DNA of 64,000 nucleotides from Arthrobacter dokdonellae (GCF_003268655.1 NZ_CP029642.1:806001-870000), one strand, 5' to 3'; shown: positions 36,827 to 46,158, counted from the stretch's first letter. Made by a program: numbers and translations. Notes: generated from the sequence alone by a model not told the origin.

Positions 36827-38038
36827 ATGGTCATGGACGTGAAGGGGCGCCCGCGCCCCATCCTGTTCCTGCTGGCACACGCCGTCGTCCTGCAGGCGAT
36901 TACCTTTGCCATGCGGCCCACACTGTCCTACGCCGTGCTGGATGTGGGCGGGTCGCAGGCCCTGCTCGGCGTGGTGGTTGCCGCGTTCGCCGTGCCCGCG
37001 CTGATCCTGGCGCTGCCGGCCGGCCACGTCATTGACCGCACGGGTGAACGGGCGTCCCTGCTCGCCGGTGCGGCAGCGGTGATTGTGGCCGCCCTGTTGG
37101 CGATATTCGGCGGAGGCTCGGTGGGCGTGCTGCTGCTCGCCACGATGTTCCTGGGGGTGGGCCACCTGCTCTCCGTGATCGGCGAACAGGCCATTGTCGC
37201 CAACACCGCCGGCCGCGGGCAGTACGACGCCAAGTTCGGGCATTTCACGTTTGCCTCGGCGCTGGGCCAAACCATCGGGCCCCTCCTGCTGGCCCTCCCG
37301 GGCGGCACCGTGGCGACGCCCCCGGTGGCCCTGATCTTCGTGCTGTGCGCCGGGCTCGGCGCCGTCCTGCTCGGGATCTCCTTCTTCGTCAGGAGTTCCG
37401 AGCGGGCCGCCGCGGACGGAAAGCGGGTGCGCATGCTTCCCGCGGCGACGGCGCTGCTGCGCACTCCGGGCCTGATCCGCGCCCTTCTGGCCGGCAGCAT
37501 GGTCCTGGCATCGGTGGACCTGTTCCTGGCCTACCTGCCGGCACTGGGCCATGAACGCGGCATTGCCGCCGCGGTGGTCAGCGCCATGCTGGTGGCAAGG
37601 TCGCTGCTGTCCATGTTCTCGCGGCTCTTCCTGGGCCGCATGGTCAAGCTGTTGGGCCGTCGGAACCTCATGGTGTGGACCATTGTGGCCTCAGCCGTTG
37701 CCCTCATCCTGTTCGCGCTGCCCCTGCCGGTCGCCGTCCTGCTGGGGCTCGCGGCTGTCTATGGTTTCGCCATTGGCACATGCCAGCCCATCACCATGTC
37801 CTGGATCGCGGAGCTGGCGACACCGGGCACGCGCGGGCTGGCCATGTCGCTGCGCCTGGCCAGCAACCGCCTGGGCCAGACGGTCCTCCCCTCGCTGTTG
37901 GGGACGCTTGCGGCCGCCACGGGCGCGGCGGGCGTCTTGGTGGCGACCGGAATCATGCTGGCCGGCGGCGCCTGGTCCGGGGCCGCCGTCGGACAGGCCC
38001 AGGACGCGGAGGAGGACGATGTACCGGCCCGCGGCTAA
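36827..38038 (+). CDS. MFS transporter in the importer/two-component operon
   Basis: A 403-residue, roughly 12-helix major facilitator (helix starts: LFLLAHAVVLQAITFAM, VVVAAFAVPALILALPAG). The motif A-like loop is HVIDRTGERASLLAG. Start could be GTG 36815 or ATG 36827; I chose ATG, preceded by GGGCGG. It lies 22 bp after the ATPase and 25 bp before the sensor kinase, so it is in the operon. Role is unknown: it may export a chelator or product linked to the imported compound. Confidence 0.8.
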   Translation: MVMDVKGRPRPILFLLAHAVVLQAITFAMRPTLSYAVLDVGGSQALLGVVVAAFAVPALILALPAGHVIDRTGERASLLAGAAAVIVAALLAIFGGGSVGVLLLATMFLGVGHLLSVIGEQAIVANTAGRGQYDAKFGHFTFASALGQTIGPLLLALPGGTVATPPVALIFVLCAGLGAVLLGISFFVRSSERAAADGKRVRMLPAATALLRTPGLIRALLAGSMVLASVDLFLAYLPALGHERGIAAAVVSAMLVARSLLSMFSRLFLGRMVKLLGRRNLMVWTIVASAVALILFALPLPVAVLLGLAAVYGFAIGTCQPITMSWIAELATPGTRGLAMSLRLASNRLGQTVLPSLLGTLAAATGAAGVLVATGIMLAGGAWSGAAVGQAQDAEEDDVPARG

Positions 38039-38063
38039 GACCTTGTTCTGGCAAAATGGGGGG

Positions 38064-39806
38064 ATGCGACGACGGATGACACTGCGGGCCCAGCTCCTGA
38101 TGCTCCAGGTCGTGATTGTGCTGATCACCGTGGTGGGCACCGGCGCCGTCGCCATCTTTACCCAGGAACACCAGCTCCGCTCCAACTACCGTGACAGGAT
38201 GATCGGGGTTGCCCAGTCGGTTTCCACCAACCCCGTGATCATCGAGGCCTTTGACGGCCCGGAGCCAAGCCACGTGATCCAGCCGATCACCGAACTGATC
38301 AGCCAGTCGTCCGGGATCGCCTACGCGGTGGTGATGAACGCGGACGGAATCCGGTACTCGCATCCCGACTCTGCTTTGATCGGCAAGCATGTCTCGACGG
38401 ATCCGTCGGAGGTGCTGTCGGGCGACATGTATGTCGGGACGCAGACGGGGACCCTGGGTCGGTCCTGGCGGGTCAAGGCGCCCATCTTCAACGCCGCCCA
38501 CGACGTCATTGGCGCGGTGTCCGTGGGCGTCCTGGAATCCGACCTGCGCAAGGAATACCTGGCCAACGCCACCTGGCTCTTCGTGACGATCGGGATCGCC
38601 GCGCTCTTTGGCGTGGTGGGCGCCGCGTGGGTGACGGCGGTGATCCGCAGACGCATTTTCGGCCTGGAACCCGAACAGATCGCGGGGCTGCTGGAGGAAC
38701 GCGAAGCCATCCTGCACGGTGTGCGCGAAGGGGTCGTCGCCGTTGACGAATTCGGGCGCATAGCCCTGATCAACGACGCCGCCGTGCGCCTGCTGTCCCT
38801 GGAGAACGGAACCGATCTGGTGGGGACGCTCGCCAAGTCCACGCTCGACGGCGCGCTGGTCGGGCTCCTGGATTCCGACGACGCCGAGCAATCGCTGGTG
38901 CTCTCCGGCGAGCGTGTCCTGCTGGTGCGCCGCGACACGGCGAAGATTGGCGGCCGCGAAATCGGCTCCATCCTGATCCTGCGCGACAACACGGAACTGC
39001 ACACGCTCCTGCACGACCTCGACGGCGTGCAGGGCGTGGCAGACGGACTGCGCGCCCAGGCCCACGGCTTCGCCAACAAGCTCCACGTGATTTCCGGGCT
39101 GCTGGAACTGGGCCGCGTGGAGCAGGCCGTCTCCTTCATCTCCCACGAACGCAGCGGCGGCACGCTGTCCGGCGTCACGGGGCGGACAGGCATCCGCGAG
39201 CTGGAGGTTGCCGCCCTGCTCCTGATGAAGCAGGGCCGCGCCGACGAACTCGGCATCACCACCACCATCGAGCCGGACTCCACGCTGCCCGTCCTGGCGG
39301 CGCGGCCGTCGGCGGAGATCCTGCGCGCCGACCTTGTCACGATCATTGGCAACCTGCTCGACAACGCCGCGGAAGCCACGGGCGCGGGCGGCCGGATTTC
39401 GGTGTCCGTCCACGAGCGGACGGCTGCCGGCGGCGACGGAACGCTCGTCATCTCGGTGGCCGACTCCGGCGAGGGGATTGCGCCGGAGCTGCGGGAGCAG
39501 GTATTCACCCCCGGCTACTCGTCCAAGGCCGCGCGCCCCGGCCCGGTATCCACAGGCCGCGGGATCGGCCTGACTCTCGTCAAGCGGATCGCCACTCGGC
39601 ACGGCGGCACCGTGGCCATTGGCAGCGGGCTGCCCGCCGCTGGACGGGCCGGGGCCGGCCTGTCCGGGACGGGGTTGTCCCGGGCGGCGCTTCCCGGGGC
39701 GGAGCGCGCGGCTCACGGGGCCAGGATCACCGTCACCCTGCCGCTGGGCCGCGGCGACCTTGCCCCGGCCGAGCTCGCCGGCGCGTCGGCGGGCGGGAAT
39801 CCATGA
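38064..39806 (+). CDS. CitA/DcuS-type sensor histidine kinase
   Basis: A 580-residue membrane sensor. The first helix (about 8-30) and a second (about 170-190) bracket a periplasmic PAS-like domain of the CitA/DcuS type (YRDRMIGVAQSVSTNPVIIEA, IRYSHPD). A cytoplasmic PAS follows (about 205-300), then the phospho-acceptor box RAQAHGFANKLHVISGLLEL and the HATPase with NLLDNAAEA, DSGEGI and GRGIGLTLV. CitA/DcuS relatives sense citrate or C4-dicarboxylates. A Gly/Ala-rich insertion near 520-550 is unusual. The stop overlaps the regulator start by 4 bp. Confidence 0.92.
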   Translation: MRRRMTLRAQLLMLQVVIVLITVVGTGAVAIFTQEHQLRSNYRDRMIGVAQSVSTNPVIIEAFDGPEPSHVIQPITELISQSSGIAYAVVMNADGIRYSHPDSALIGKHVSTDPSEVLSGDMYVGTQTGTLGRSWRVKAPIFNAAHDVIGAVSVGVLESDLRKEYLANATWLFVTIGIAALFGVVGAAWVTAVIRRRIFGLEPEQIAGLLEEREAILHGVREGVVAVDEFGRIALINDAAVRLLSLENGTDLVGTLAKSTLDGALVGLLDSDDAEQSLVLSGERVLLVRRDTAKIGGREIGSILILRDNTELHTLLHDLDGVQGVADGLRAQAHGFANKLHVISGLLELGRVEQAVSFISHERSGGTLSGVTGRTGIRELEVAALLLMKQGRADELGITTTIEPDSTLPVLAARPSAEILRADLVTIIGNLLDNAAEATGAGGRISVSVHERTAAGGDGTLVISVADSGEGIAPELREQVFTPGYSSKAARPGPVSTGRGIGLTLVKRIATRHGGTVAIGSGLPAAGRAGAGLSGTGLSRAALPGAERAAHGARITVTLPLGRGDLAPAELAGASAGGNP

Positions 39807-40489
39807 GCACGCAGCTGCGGGTGGTCATCGTCGAGGACGATCCCGGCGTCGCGCTGATCAACCGGGAATTTGTGGCCTCGCACGCGGGGTTTGCCGTCGT
39901 TGGCGAGGCCCACTCGGGAACGGAGGCGGTGGGCCTCATTGAAAACCTCAGGCCCGACGTCGTCCTCCTGGACTTTTACCTGCCCGACTTTTCGGGACTG
40001 GAGGTCCTGGACCGGATCAGCCGGGACCGGGGAAGCAACCTGGAAGTCATCGCCGTCACCGCGGCCAGGGACCTGGACAGCGTGCGTGAGGCCCGGGCGA
40101 GGGGCGTGCGCCACTACCTGGTGAAGCCGTTCATGGCGTCCGCCCTGTTTGAGCGGCTTGACGAGGTGGCGCGGCAATACGACACGGTGCGGCGGACGTT
40201 CGGCGGCAGGCTGCTCGACCAGCGCAGTGTCGATGCGATCATTGCCAGCACCGGGGCGCGCTACGCACCGCCGCCCAAGGGGCTCTCCGACGTGACGCTG
40301 CAGCGCGTTCACCTGGCGCTGCAGGCCGCGGGCACCGACCTCTCAGCCGCCGAACTCGCCGAGCGCGTGGGGATGTCGCGCGTCGGTGCCCGAAGGTATC
40401 TGGAACACCTGGTCGACGTCGGCCGGGCCACCCTCACGCCGCGGTACGGCGCCGGGCGTCCGGAAAACCGGTACCGCAGCGCGTCTTAA
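39803..40489 (+). CDS. CitB/DcuR-type response regulator
   Basis: A 228-residue regulator. The receiver domain (1-120) has EDD at the N-terminus, the phospho-acceptor Asp in VVLLDFYLPDFSG and the Lys of HYLVKPF. The C-terminal HTH region (about 165-215) reads DLSAAELAERVGMSRVGARR. It pairs with the kinase just upstream and probably acts on the direct repeats at 32596-32638. The last ~37 bp of the gene recur, slightly altered, at 43571-43606 beyond the next gene. Confidence 0.92.
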   Translation: MSTQLRVVIVEDDPGVALINREFVASHAGFAVVGEAHSGTEAVGLIENLRPDVVLLDFYLPDFSGLEVLDRISRDRGSNLEVIAVTAARDLDSVREARARGVRHYLVKPFMASALFERLDEVARQYDTVRRTFGGRLLDQRSVDAIIASTGARYAPPPKGLSDVTLQRVHLALQAAGTDLSAAELAERVGMSRVGARRYLEHLVDVGRATLTPRYGAGRPENRYRSAS

Positions 40490-40490
40490 G
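40454..40490 (+). repeat. Direct repeat, left copy (3' end of response-regulator gene)
   Basis: Contains CCGGAAAACCGGTACCGCAG and ends GTCTTAAG, including the regulator's stop codon. It matches 43571-43606 at all but about three positions, one of them a single-base deletion. The two copies bracket the 978-residue membrane protein gene. Confidence 0.85.
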
Positions 40491-40625
40491 GTTGCTTGGG
40501 GAACAGGCCCTTGACGTTGTCTTCAACGGCCCGGCAGCTTTTCCCCGTCACCTATTCTTCGGTGGCGATTCCGTTATAAAATCGGTTACTCCCTGACGGA
40601 GCTGGTTTCGCAGACGGGAACTGCC

Positions 40626-43562
40626 ATGAGCGTCGAATCAAACGGGCCAGCAGCCGCCGGGGATGGCGCAACAGCCGAACCCCACATTCTCGAATTGCGA
40701 ATTCATGGCGTCAGGGACACGCCGCCCTGGGACATTTTGGGCGTTGGGCGTGAGGACGTCATTAAGGTGGCCGGAGACAATTTGGGCTCGTTCTGGATTC
40801 TCAAGAAGGCTGCAAACGTAGACGCTCCACCGCCGCAGTTTGGCAGTGAGGTGCCGAAATCCATTCGGCGGGAGGCCTATTCCTGGGGATCGATGGCCCG
40901 GTACGCCCCGACGCCGGGAGCGAACCTCCTGGGCAAGAGCGCCGCGGTCATTCGACGGGTTGGCTGGCTGATGATGCTGCCATTTGCGCTTTGCAATGCA
41001 GCATATTGGATGCGCCCGCTGGCAAGGGCACGCCAGACCACGGGCGGGGGGCGCAACCCGGTTGCCGACAGGGGCTGGCTCGATGGCAGTGACGGCGGAA
41101 TTGTGCGCGTCTTTGGACTTTTCCTGACCCTGTTCCTTGCCGCCTCTGCCACGGCCGCCAGCGTCGACCTGGTGGGGAATCAATGCATTCGCACGGGACA
41201 GGTTTGTTCCACGCTGCCGGGCCTGTTCGATGGGCTGGCGTCCATGGACCAACCGAAGCGAAATGTCATACTCACCCTCCTGCCCTTGGCGATGCTCCTG
41301 GTGATTTATGCCCTGTCCGTCCTCGGGCGGGTTCGGTTCTCGGCCAATGTCGCCGCGCACCCCGGCGGCGCCTCGCTGCCGGCCGGGACAACGGCGTCCG
41401 CTGAGAGCGCAAAGCCCGATCATCCGCTGTTGAAAACGCCGGGATTTTGGCACAGCCCGATGATGCCGCGGGCAACGGAACTGCTCCACCTTGCCGGCGC
41501 AGGCGCCCTGATTACAGCCATGCTCGCGTGGGATTCCTTGTACTCTCCCGTTCCGGGCTGCCGCAACCTGTCCACATTTTTTACCGCGCAGTGCGGTGCC
41601 GGCTTCAGCGAGGCCGTGGTTGGCCAGGCCCCTCCAGCAGGGGCCAGGTCCGCCATTGCCGGGCGGCCCGATTCGTTCACGGTGCTTCTCGTGGCGTTGG
41701 CACTTTTGGCGGCTGTCACGTGCCGCATTTTGGTCAGTGTCACCGGCAACGCCGATGTAGCAGCACCCCGGAAGCGAGCCGGAAACGCCGGCCGCGCAGG
41801 CGGGCGCGATGAGTTGTGGTGGGCTGCCACCTTGCTTGGCGCGGTCGCGGCCTTGGGCTTGGCCAATGCCGCGATGCTGTGGCTTGGCCCGGACGGGATG
41901 GCTGCCGAGTCAGTTTCGAGCCCGCAACATCGGGAATTTCTCGGCGTTTTCTGGACACCGGGCCTGTTGATCCTGGTCATGGTCGGGATGTCCATTTCCG
42001 GACTCGGATGGCGGCGGGGTGCCGGAACGGCTGCCTCACTCGTCCTTTTTGGGGGCGCTGCCGCCTGTTTCATTGGCGGGGCCGTGATCATGAAAACCAC
42101 CGCGAACCGCACGGAACCAGCCATTCTCTTTGCCGTGACGGTCCTCCTGCTGGCCGGGCTGGCGCTGCACCTCTTCCGCAAGCGGAAGGGAAGGAACCAC
42201 CAACACGAAGGCTGGCACGGCACGGGGCCAGGACTCATCATGATTATTGCCGTGGGTGTGGCCGTCGCCTTGAGCAGTGTCTTGGTGGTGGGCACCGCCA
42301 ACTTCCTCAATGGAAGGCTGTCGCTGACGGGCGGCACCGCATCGGGTGTGACGTGGCGAATCGTGGATGGTGGCAGTGCCGCGGACACTGCTGCCGCGCC
42401 TGCGGTGACGGAAGTTCCGGTCTATGACCAATACGGTCTTGCGCTGCTCTTCACGGTTGTCGTTGTCGGGCTGGTGCTCATGGTGGCCATGTTCCGGCAA
42501 TTGCGGGGCCCGCTCGTTGTGCTCAGCACTCCGGACCCCACGACAATGCCCGCGCAAGGCACGGAGGCCGGAAAGTATCCACAGGGACGTCCGGCGCCTT
42601 CCAGCCCGCCGCTGGGCAATGTGGCGCGTTTGGTATTGGAAGGACGGCGGACAGCAGGGCTGCTCCACCGCGTCGAACACAGCCTGGGCTGGCTTGGCGG
42701 GACATTCTTGGTTGGCCTGCTGGGCTCGCTGGCCTGGAGCCTGTTCCAGCCATCCATCTCGGAAGGCGGGACCGCAACCGGCGCTTTGTGGACCCAGCAG
42801 ATGTCAAGTGTGGTGTTGGGCCTCGTGGCAGTGGCACTCGTGGGCGGCATTGTTGTGAGCGCCGCATCCAGCAGTGTCCGTCCGGCAGGTGTGCTGTGGG
42901 ACTTGATGTGTTTTTTGCCCAATGCCGCCCACCCACTTGGCCCGCCATGCTACGCCGAACGTGTGATTCCTGAACTGGGAGCCAGGATCGAGGAATGGCT
43001 TGACCCGGAAGGTGGCGCCTCATCGCAACGCAAGGTGGTCATTTCCGCGCACAGCCTGGGCGGGGTGTTGGCAGTGGCCTGTCTGTTTGCCCGCCAGGCG
43101 GAGCACAAGGATTTGTCAAACATCGGCCTCATGACGTACGGCTGCCAGCTTAGAGCCTATTTTGGCAGATTTTTCCCCGAACTTTTCGGACCTGCCGCCC
43201 TCGGCACGCCGGGGAGCGAGGGCGCTTCCCTTTGGGCCGCGGATCCGTGGCAAAAGCAGGTGGATCACGACTTTTCGTCGACGCCGGGGACAGCGGCGGA
43301 CAACCATCCCCAGTCACTGGCGAATTTGCTCACCACCCCGCCGGATGGCGTGCCCCGCTGGATCAATCTCTGGCGTCGAACCGACTTCATTGGATTCCCC
43401 GTCAAGTCGTATGGGAGGAATGAGATTGACCGCGGCGCCGACGAACTGGATGTCTCCTCATACATGTTGACCCTTGCGACCCACAGCGGCTATCCGTCCA
43501 GCAGGGCGTATCCCTCCGCGATGGTCGAGCTGCTGATGCGCATGGATGAGCCGGGAAGCTAG
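40626..43562 (+). CDS. Large polytopic membrane protein with hydrolase motifs at both ends
   Basis: A 978-residue protein I cannot assign to a named family. The N-terminus has ILELRIHGVRDTPPWDIL (about 21-38), resembling a hydrolase first strand plus HG oxyanion motif. About 12-13 hydrophobic helices follow between residues 110 and 750. The soluble C-terminus holds VVISAHSLGGVLAVACLFA with putative nucleophile serine near residue 810, an A-x-S-x-G variant of the lipase elbow, and later Asp/His-rich segments. It may be an alpha/beta hydrolase split by a membrane domain. Codon use looks more AT-tolerant than in neighbours. A TATAAA box lies at 40575, and direct repeats flank the gene, suggesting acquisition. 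Confidence 0.8.
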   Translation: MSVESNGPAAAGDGATAEPHILELRIHGVRDTPPWDILGVGREDVIKVAGDNLGSFWILKKAANVDAPPPQFGSEVPKSIRREAYSWGSMARYAPTPGANLLGKSAAVIRRVGWLMMLPFALCNAAYWMRPLARARQTTGGGRNPVADRGWLDGSDGGIVRVFGLFLTLFLAASATAASVDLVGNQCIRTGQVCSTLPGLFDGLASMDQPKRNVILTLLPLAMLLVIYALSVLGRVRFSANVAAHPGGASLPAGTTASAESAKPDHPLLKTPGFWHSPMMPRATELLHLAGAGALITAMLAWDSLYSPVPGCRNLSTFFTAQCGAGFSEAVVGQAPPAGARSAIAGRPDSFTVLLVALALLAAVTCRILVSVTGNADVAAPRKRAGNAGRAGGRDELWWAATLLGAVAALGLANAAMLWLGPDGMAAESVSSPQHREFLGVFWTPGLLILVMVGMSISGLGWRRGAGTAASLVLFGGAAACFIGGAVIMKTTANRTEPAILFAVTVLLLAGLALHLFRKRKGRNHQHEGWHGTGPGLIMIIAVGVAVALSSVLVVGTANFLNGRLSLTGGTASGVTWRIVDGGSAADTAAAPAVTEVPVYDQYGLALLFTVVVVGLVLMVAMFRQLRGPLVVLSTPDPTTMPAQGTEAGKYPQGRPAPSSPPLGNVARLVLEGRRTAGLLHRVEHSLGWLGGTFLVGLLGSLAWSLFQPSISEGGTATGALWTQQMSSVVLGLVAVALVGGIVVSAASSSVRPAGVLWDLMCFLPNAAHPLGPPCYAERVIPELGARIEEWLDPEGGASSQRKVVISAHSLGGVLAVACLFARQAEHKDLSNIGLMTYGCQLRAYFGRFFPELFGPAALGTPGSEGASLWAADPWQKQVDHDFSSTPGTAADNHPQSLANLLTTPPDGVPRWINLWRRTDFIGFPVKSYGRNEIDRGADELDVSSYMLTLATHSGYPSSRAYPSAMVELLMRMDEPGS

Positions 43563-43570
43563 GCAGGCGC

Positions 43571-43606
43571 GGGCGCCCGGAAACCGGTACCGCAGCGTGT
43601 CTTAAG
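43571..43606 (+). repeat. Direct repeat, right copy
   Basis: Contains CCGGAAACCGGTACCGCAG and ends GTCTTAAG. It is the counterpart of 40454-40490 but non-coding here. It is the kind of remnant expected if DNA had been inserted at the 3' end of the response-regulator gene. Confidence 0.85.
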
Positions 43607-43665
43607 CCGGCTGCCTGGCGGAGCTGGGGCCGACGCAACGGCAAAAGTGGGCGCGGTGGTAAAAT

Positions 43666-43679
43666 CGTACATAAGTACG
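43666..43679. promoter_or_regulatory. Short palindrome in the rnj upstream region
   Basis: CGTAC-ATAA-GTACG is a perfect 5-bp inverted repeat lying about 170 bp before the RNase J start. It may be part of the promoter or a 5'-leader element. The rest of 43607-43845 holds no gene. Confidence 0.3.
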
Positions 43680-43845
43680 CCCCCAAACTTTTGAGTGACC
43701 CCTTTTTGTTCGGCACATTGTTGTTCAACACAGGATTTTTTTGCGACACAGCGCTGGTCTCCGGCCGCACGCCGTCGCGCATCATGGCAGCACAGCACCG
43801 AAACCGGCGCCGCATGCCTTCGCCCCACCCCATAGAACGGAACCC

Positions 43846-45519
43846 ATGAGAAGAACCGCCCGCCAGACCCCGCCCGCCCTAGCGAACGGCGCCCTGCGCG
43901 TCGTCCCCCTCGGCGGATTGGGGGAGATCGGCCGCAACATGACCGTCTTCGAGTACGGGGGCAAGCTGCTAATCGTCGACTGCGGTGTCCTCTTTCCCGA
44001 AGAAAACCACCCCGGCGTTGACGTCATCCTGCCCGATTTCTCCTACCTGAAGGACCGCTGGCAGGACGTGGTCGGCCTGGTGCTGACCCACGGCCACGAA
44101 GACCACATCGGAGGCGTCCCGTACCTGCTCAAGCAGCGCGGCGACATCCCGGTGATCTCCGCCAAGCTGACCCTGGCCTTCCTGAAGACGAAGCTTGATG
44201 AACACCGCATCAAGGGCAAGATGGTCCAGGTCAAGGAAGGCGACCGGCGCAAGTTCGGCCCGTTCGACGTCGAATTCCTTGCCGTGAACCACTCCATCCC
44301 GGACGGTCTGGCCGTGGCCATCCGCACGCCGGCCGGCCTGGTCCTGGAAACGGGCGACTTCAAGATGGACCAGTTCCCGCTGGACAAGCGCATCACCGAC
44401 CTCGCCGGCTTTGCCCGCCTGGGTGAAGAAGGCGTGGACCTGTTCATGCCCGACTCCACCAATGCCGAGGTGCCGGGCTTCCTGGCCGCTGAGGCCGACC
44501 TCATTCCGGCGATCGATAACGTCATGCGCACGGCGCCGCGCCGCGTGGTGGTGTCCAGCTTCGCCAGCCACGTCCACCGCATCCAGCAGATCATCGACTC
44601 CGCGCACAAGTACAACCGCAAGATCGCGTTCGTGGGCCGCTCCATGGTCCGCAACATGACCACGGCGCGCGAGCTTGGCTACCTGAAGATTCCGCGCGGC
44701 ATGCTCGTGGAAGCCAAGGAACTCGAGAAGATGCCGCCCACCAAGGCCGTGCTCATCTGCACCGGCTCGCAGGGGGAGCCCATGGCCGCGCTGGCGCGCA
44801 TGGCCAGCGGCGACCACCAGATCAACCTGACCGAGGGCGACACCGTCCTGCTGGCCAGCTCGCTGGTGCCCGGCAACGAATCCTCGATCTACCGGCTCAT
44901 CAACGACCTCACCAAACAGGGCGCCAACGTGGTGCACAAGGGCAATGCCAAGGTGCACGTCTCCGGCCACGCCAGTGCCGGCGAGCTGGTGTACTGCTAC
45001 AACCTGGTCCGCCCCCGCAACGTCATGCCGGTGCACGGCGAATACCGCCACCTGAAGGCCAACGCCGAACTGGCCGTGCGCACCGGCGTCGACCCGAAGA
45101 ACGCGCTGATTGTAGAGGACGGCACCGTCATTGACTTGAAGGACGGCGTGGCCCGGGTAATGGGCAGCGTACCCGCGGCCTACGTCTATGTGGAGAACAT
45201 GGTCGCCGGTGCGGCCACCGAGGAGTCCCTGCAGGACCGCCTCCGGCTGGCCGAGGACGGTGCAGTCACCGTCCTGTTGATCGTCAACCCGGACACCGGC
45301 AAGATCGAGGAGGACCCCGAATACTTTGCCGTGGGGTTCAACCTCACGGAAAAGGACCTGGAGAAGGCCACCGGAATCGTGGAAAAGACCATTGCCGGGC
45401 TCCGCGGGGAAAAGACGGGACCGGGCGCCGAAAAAGCGATCGGCGAGGCCCTGCTGCGCTGGTCGGACCGGGCGCTGCGCCGCAAGCCGGTCTACACGAT
45501 CATCATCGTCGAAGCCTGA
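43846..45519 (+). CDS. rnj: Ribonuclease J
   Basis: A 557-residue metallo-beta-lactamase/beta-CASP RNase that processes and degrades mRNA and rRNA precursors from the 5' end. The zinc-binding motif LTHGHEDHIGG, VNHSIPDG and LETGDFKMD are intact. Beta-CASP motifs follow in MPDSTNAEVPGF, SSFASHVHRIQQI and PVHGEYRH, and a C-terminal domain ends at VYTIIIVEA. Start ATG 43846 gives MRRTARQTPPALANGALRVV; an in-frame upstream extension lacks family similarity. In many actinobacteria dapA precedes this gene; here it does not. A terminator follows. Confidence 0.95.
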   Translation: MRRTARQTPPALANGALRVVPLGGLGEIGRNMTVFEYGGKLLIVDCGVLFPEENHPGVDVILPDFSYLKDRWQDVVGLVLTHGHEDHIGGVPYLLKQRGDIPVISAKLTLAFLKTKLDEHRIKGKMVQVKEGDRRKFGPFDVEFLAVNHSIPDGLAVAIRTPAGLVLETGDFKMDQFPLDKRITDLAGFARLGEEGVDLFMPDSTNAEVPGFLAAEADLIPAIDNVMRTAPRRVVVSSFASHVHRIQQIIDSAHKYNRKIAFVGRSMVRNMTTARELGYLKIPRGMLVEAKELEKMPPTKAVLICTGSQGEPMAALARMASGDHQINLTEGDTVLLASSLVPGNESSIYRLINDLTKQGANVVHKGNAKVHVSGHASAGELVYCYNLVRPRNVMPVHGEYRHLKANAELAVRTGVDPKNALIVEDGTVIDLKDGVARVMGSVPAAYVYVENMVAGAATEESLQDRLRLAEDGAVTVLLIVNPDTGKIEEDPEYFAVGFNLTEKDLEKATGIVEKTIAGLRGEKTGPGAEKAIGEALLRWSDRALRRKPVYTIIIVEA

Positions 45520-45586
45520 CCGGCGGGCCCTGACCGGTCCGCGGTTCCAGGCAGGCGGGGCCTTCGGCCCTTGACAGGTTGAACTG

Positions 45587-45624
45587 ATGCGAAGGGCACG
45601 CCATCTGGTGTGCCCTTCGCATTT
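45587..45624. terminator. Hairpin terminator between rnj and the UPF0158 gene
   Basis: ATGCGAAGGGCAC (45587-45599) pairs with GTGCCCTTCGCAT, a perfect 13-bp stem, followed by TTTCG. It lies between convergent genes and could serve both strands. Confidence 0.8.
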
Positions 45625-45690
45625 CGCGTGTCCACTGTGTTCGCCGGCCGGTTCCATGGTTGACGATCCGCAGCGGTTGAAAGGGCTGGT

Positions 45691-46158
45691 TCAGCGTGCT
45701 TCGCGCAGCTGGACGATGGCCGCGTCGGCTTCCCCGGGATCCACCAGACCCTCGTCTGCCAGCCACCGTATGGCGCGCTGCTTCATGACGCCGTCGTGGT
45801 ATTCGTACCACGCGGTTTGCTGCTCAGGGAAGCTGTAGAGCGCGTCCTTGAAGTGCCGGAACGGGCTGCTGTGGTTTATGGCACTTTGCAGGCGGTCACG
45901 GCACCGCGGCTCCTCCACGCCGGCAATGAAATCCTCCATGTCCCGGTAGCCTTCCGAGGAATCGACGGCTTCGATTCGGACGCCGCCGCGGTCGTCCAGG
46001 TCCCACCCTTCCGCCTCGGCCTCGTCGGCGGCTTCCTCGCCCCACAGCTCGATCCGGCCCGTGGAGGGATCAAGCCAGAAGAACGTGTCGTAGTCCATGA
46101 AGTGGTTTTCAAGGGCGGTCACGAGTGTGTCCAGGTCAATGGCTTCCAAGGGGAGCAT
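45691..46158 (-). CDS. UPF0158 family protein
   Basis: A 155-residue acidic protein of the UPF0158 family. Typical parts: LVTALENHFMDYDTFFWLDP, EGYRDMEDFI and HFKDALYSFPEQQTAWYEYH. Function is unknown. I chose ATG 46158, which has GGAGG seven bases upstream; an ATG at 46203 would add 15 unrelated residues. It converges on rnj across a terminator. The 170 bp upstream to the DoxX-like gene contains no other feature I can support. Confidence 0.85.
   Translation of the reverse strand: MLPLEAIDLDTLVTALENHFMDYDTFFWLDPSTGRIELWGEEAADEAEAEGWDLDDRGGVRIEAVDSSEGYRDMEDFIAGVEEPRCRDRLQSAINHSSPFRHFKDALYSFPEQQTAWYEYHDGVMKQRAIRWLADEGLVDPGEADAAIVQLREAR

Noticed and set aside
37953..39716. A 587-codon open frame antisense to the sensor kinase and MFS genes
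   Set aside because: The plus strand encodes complete kinase motifs; the minus frame is Arg/Gly-rich shadow sequence.
43969..45657. A 562-codon open frame antisense to rnj
   Set aside because: It mirrors the RNase J gene codon by codon, a usual effect of high-GC third positions, and has no recognisable domain or ribosome site.
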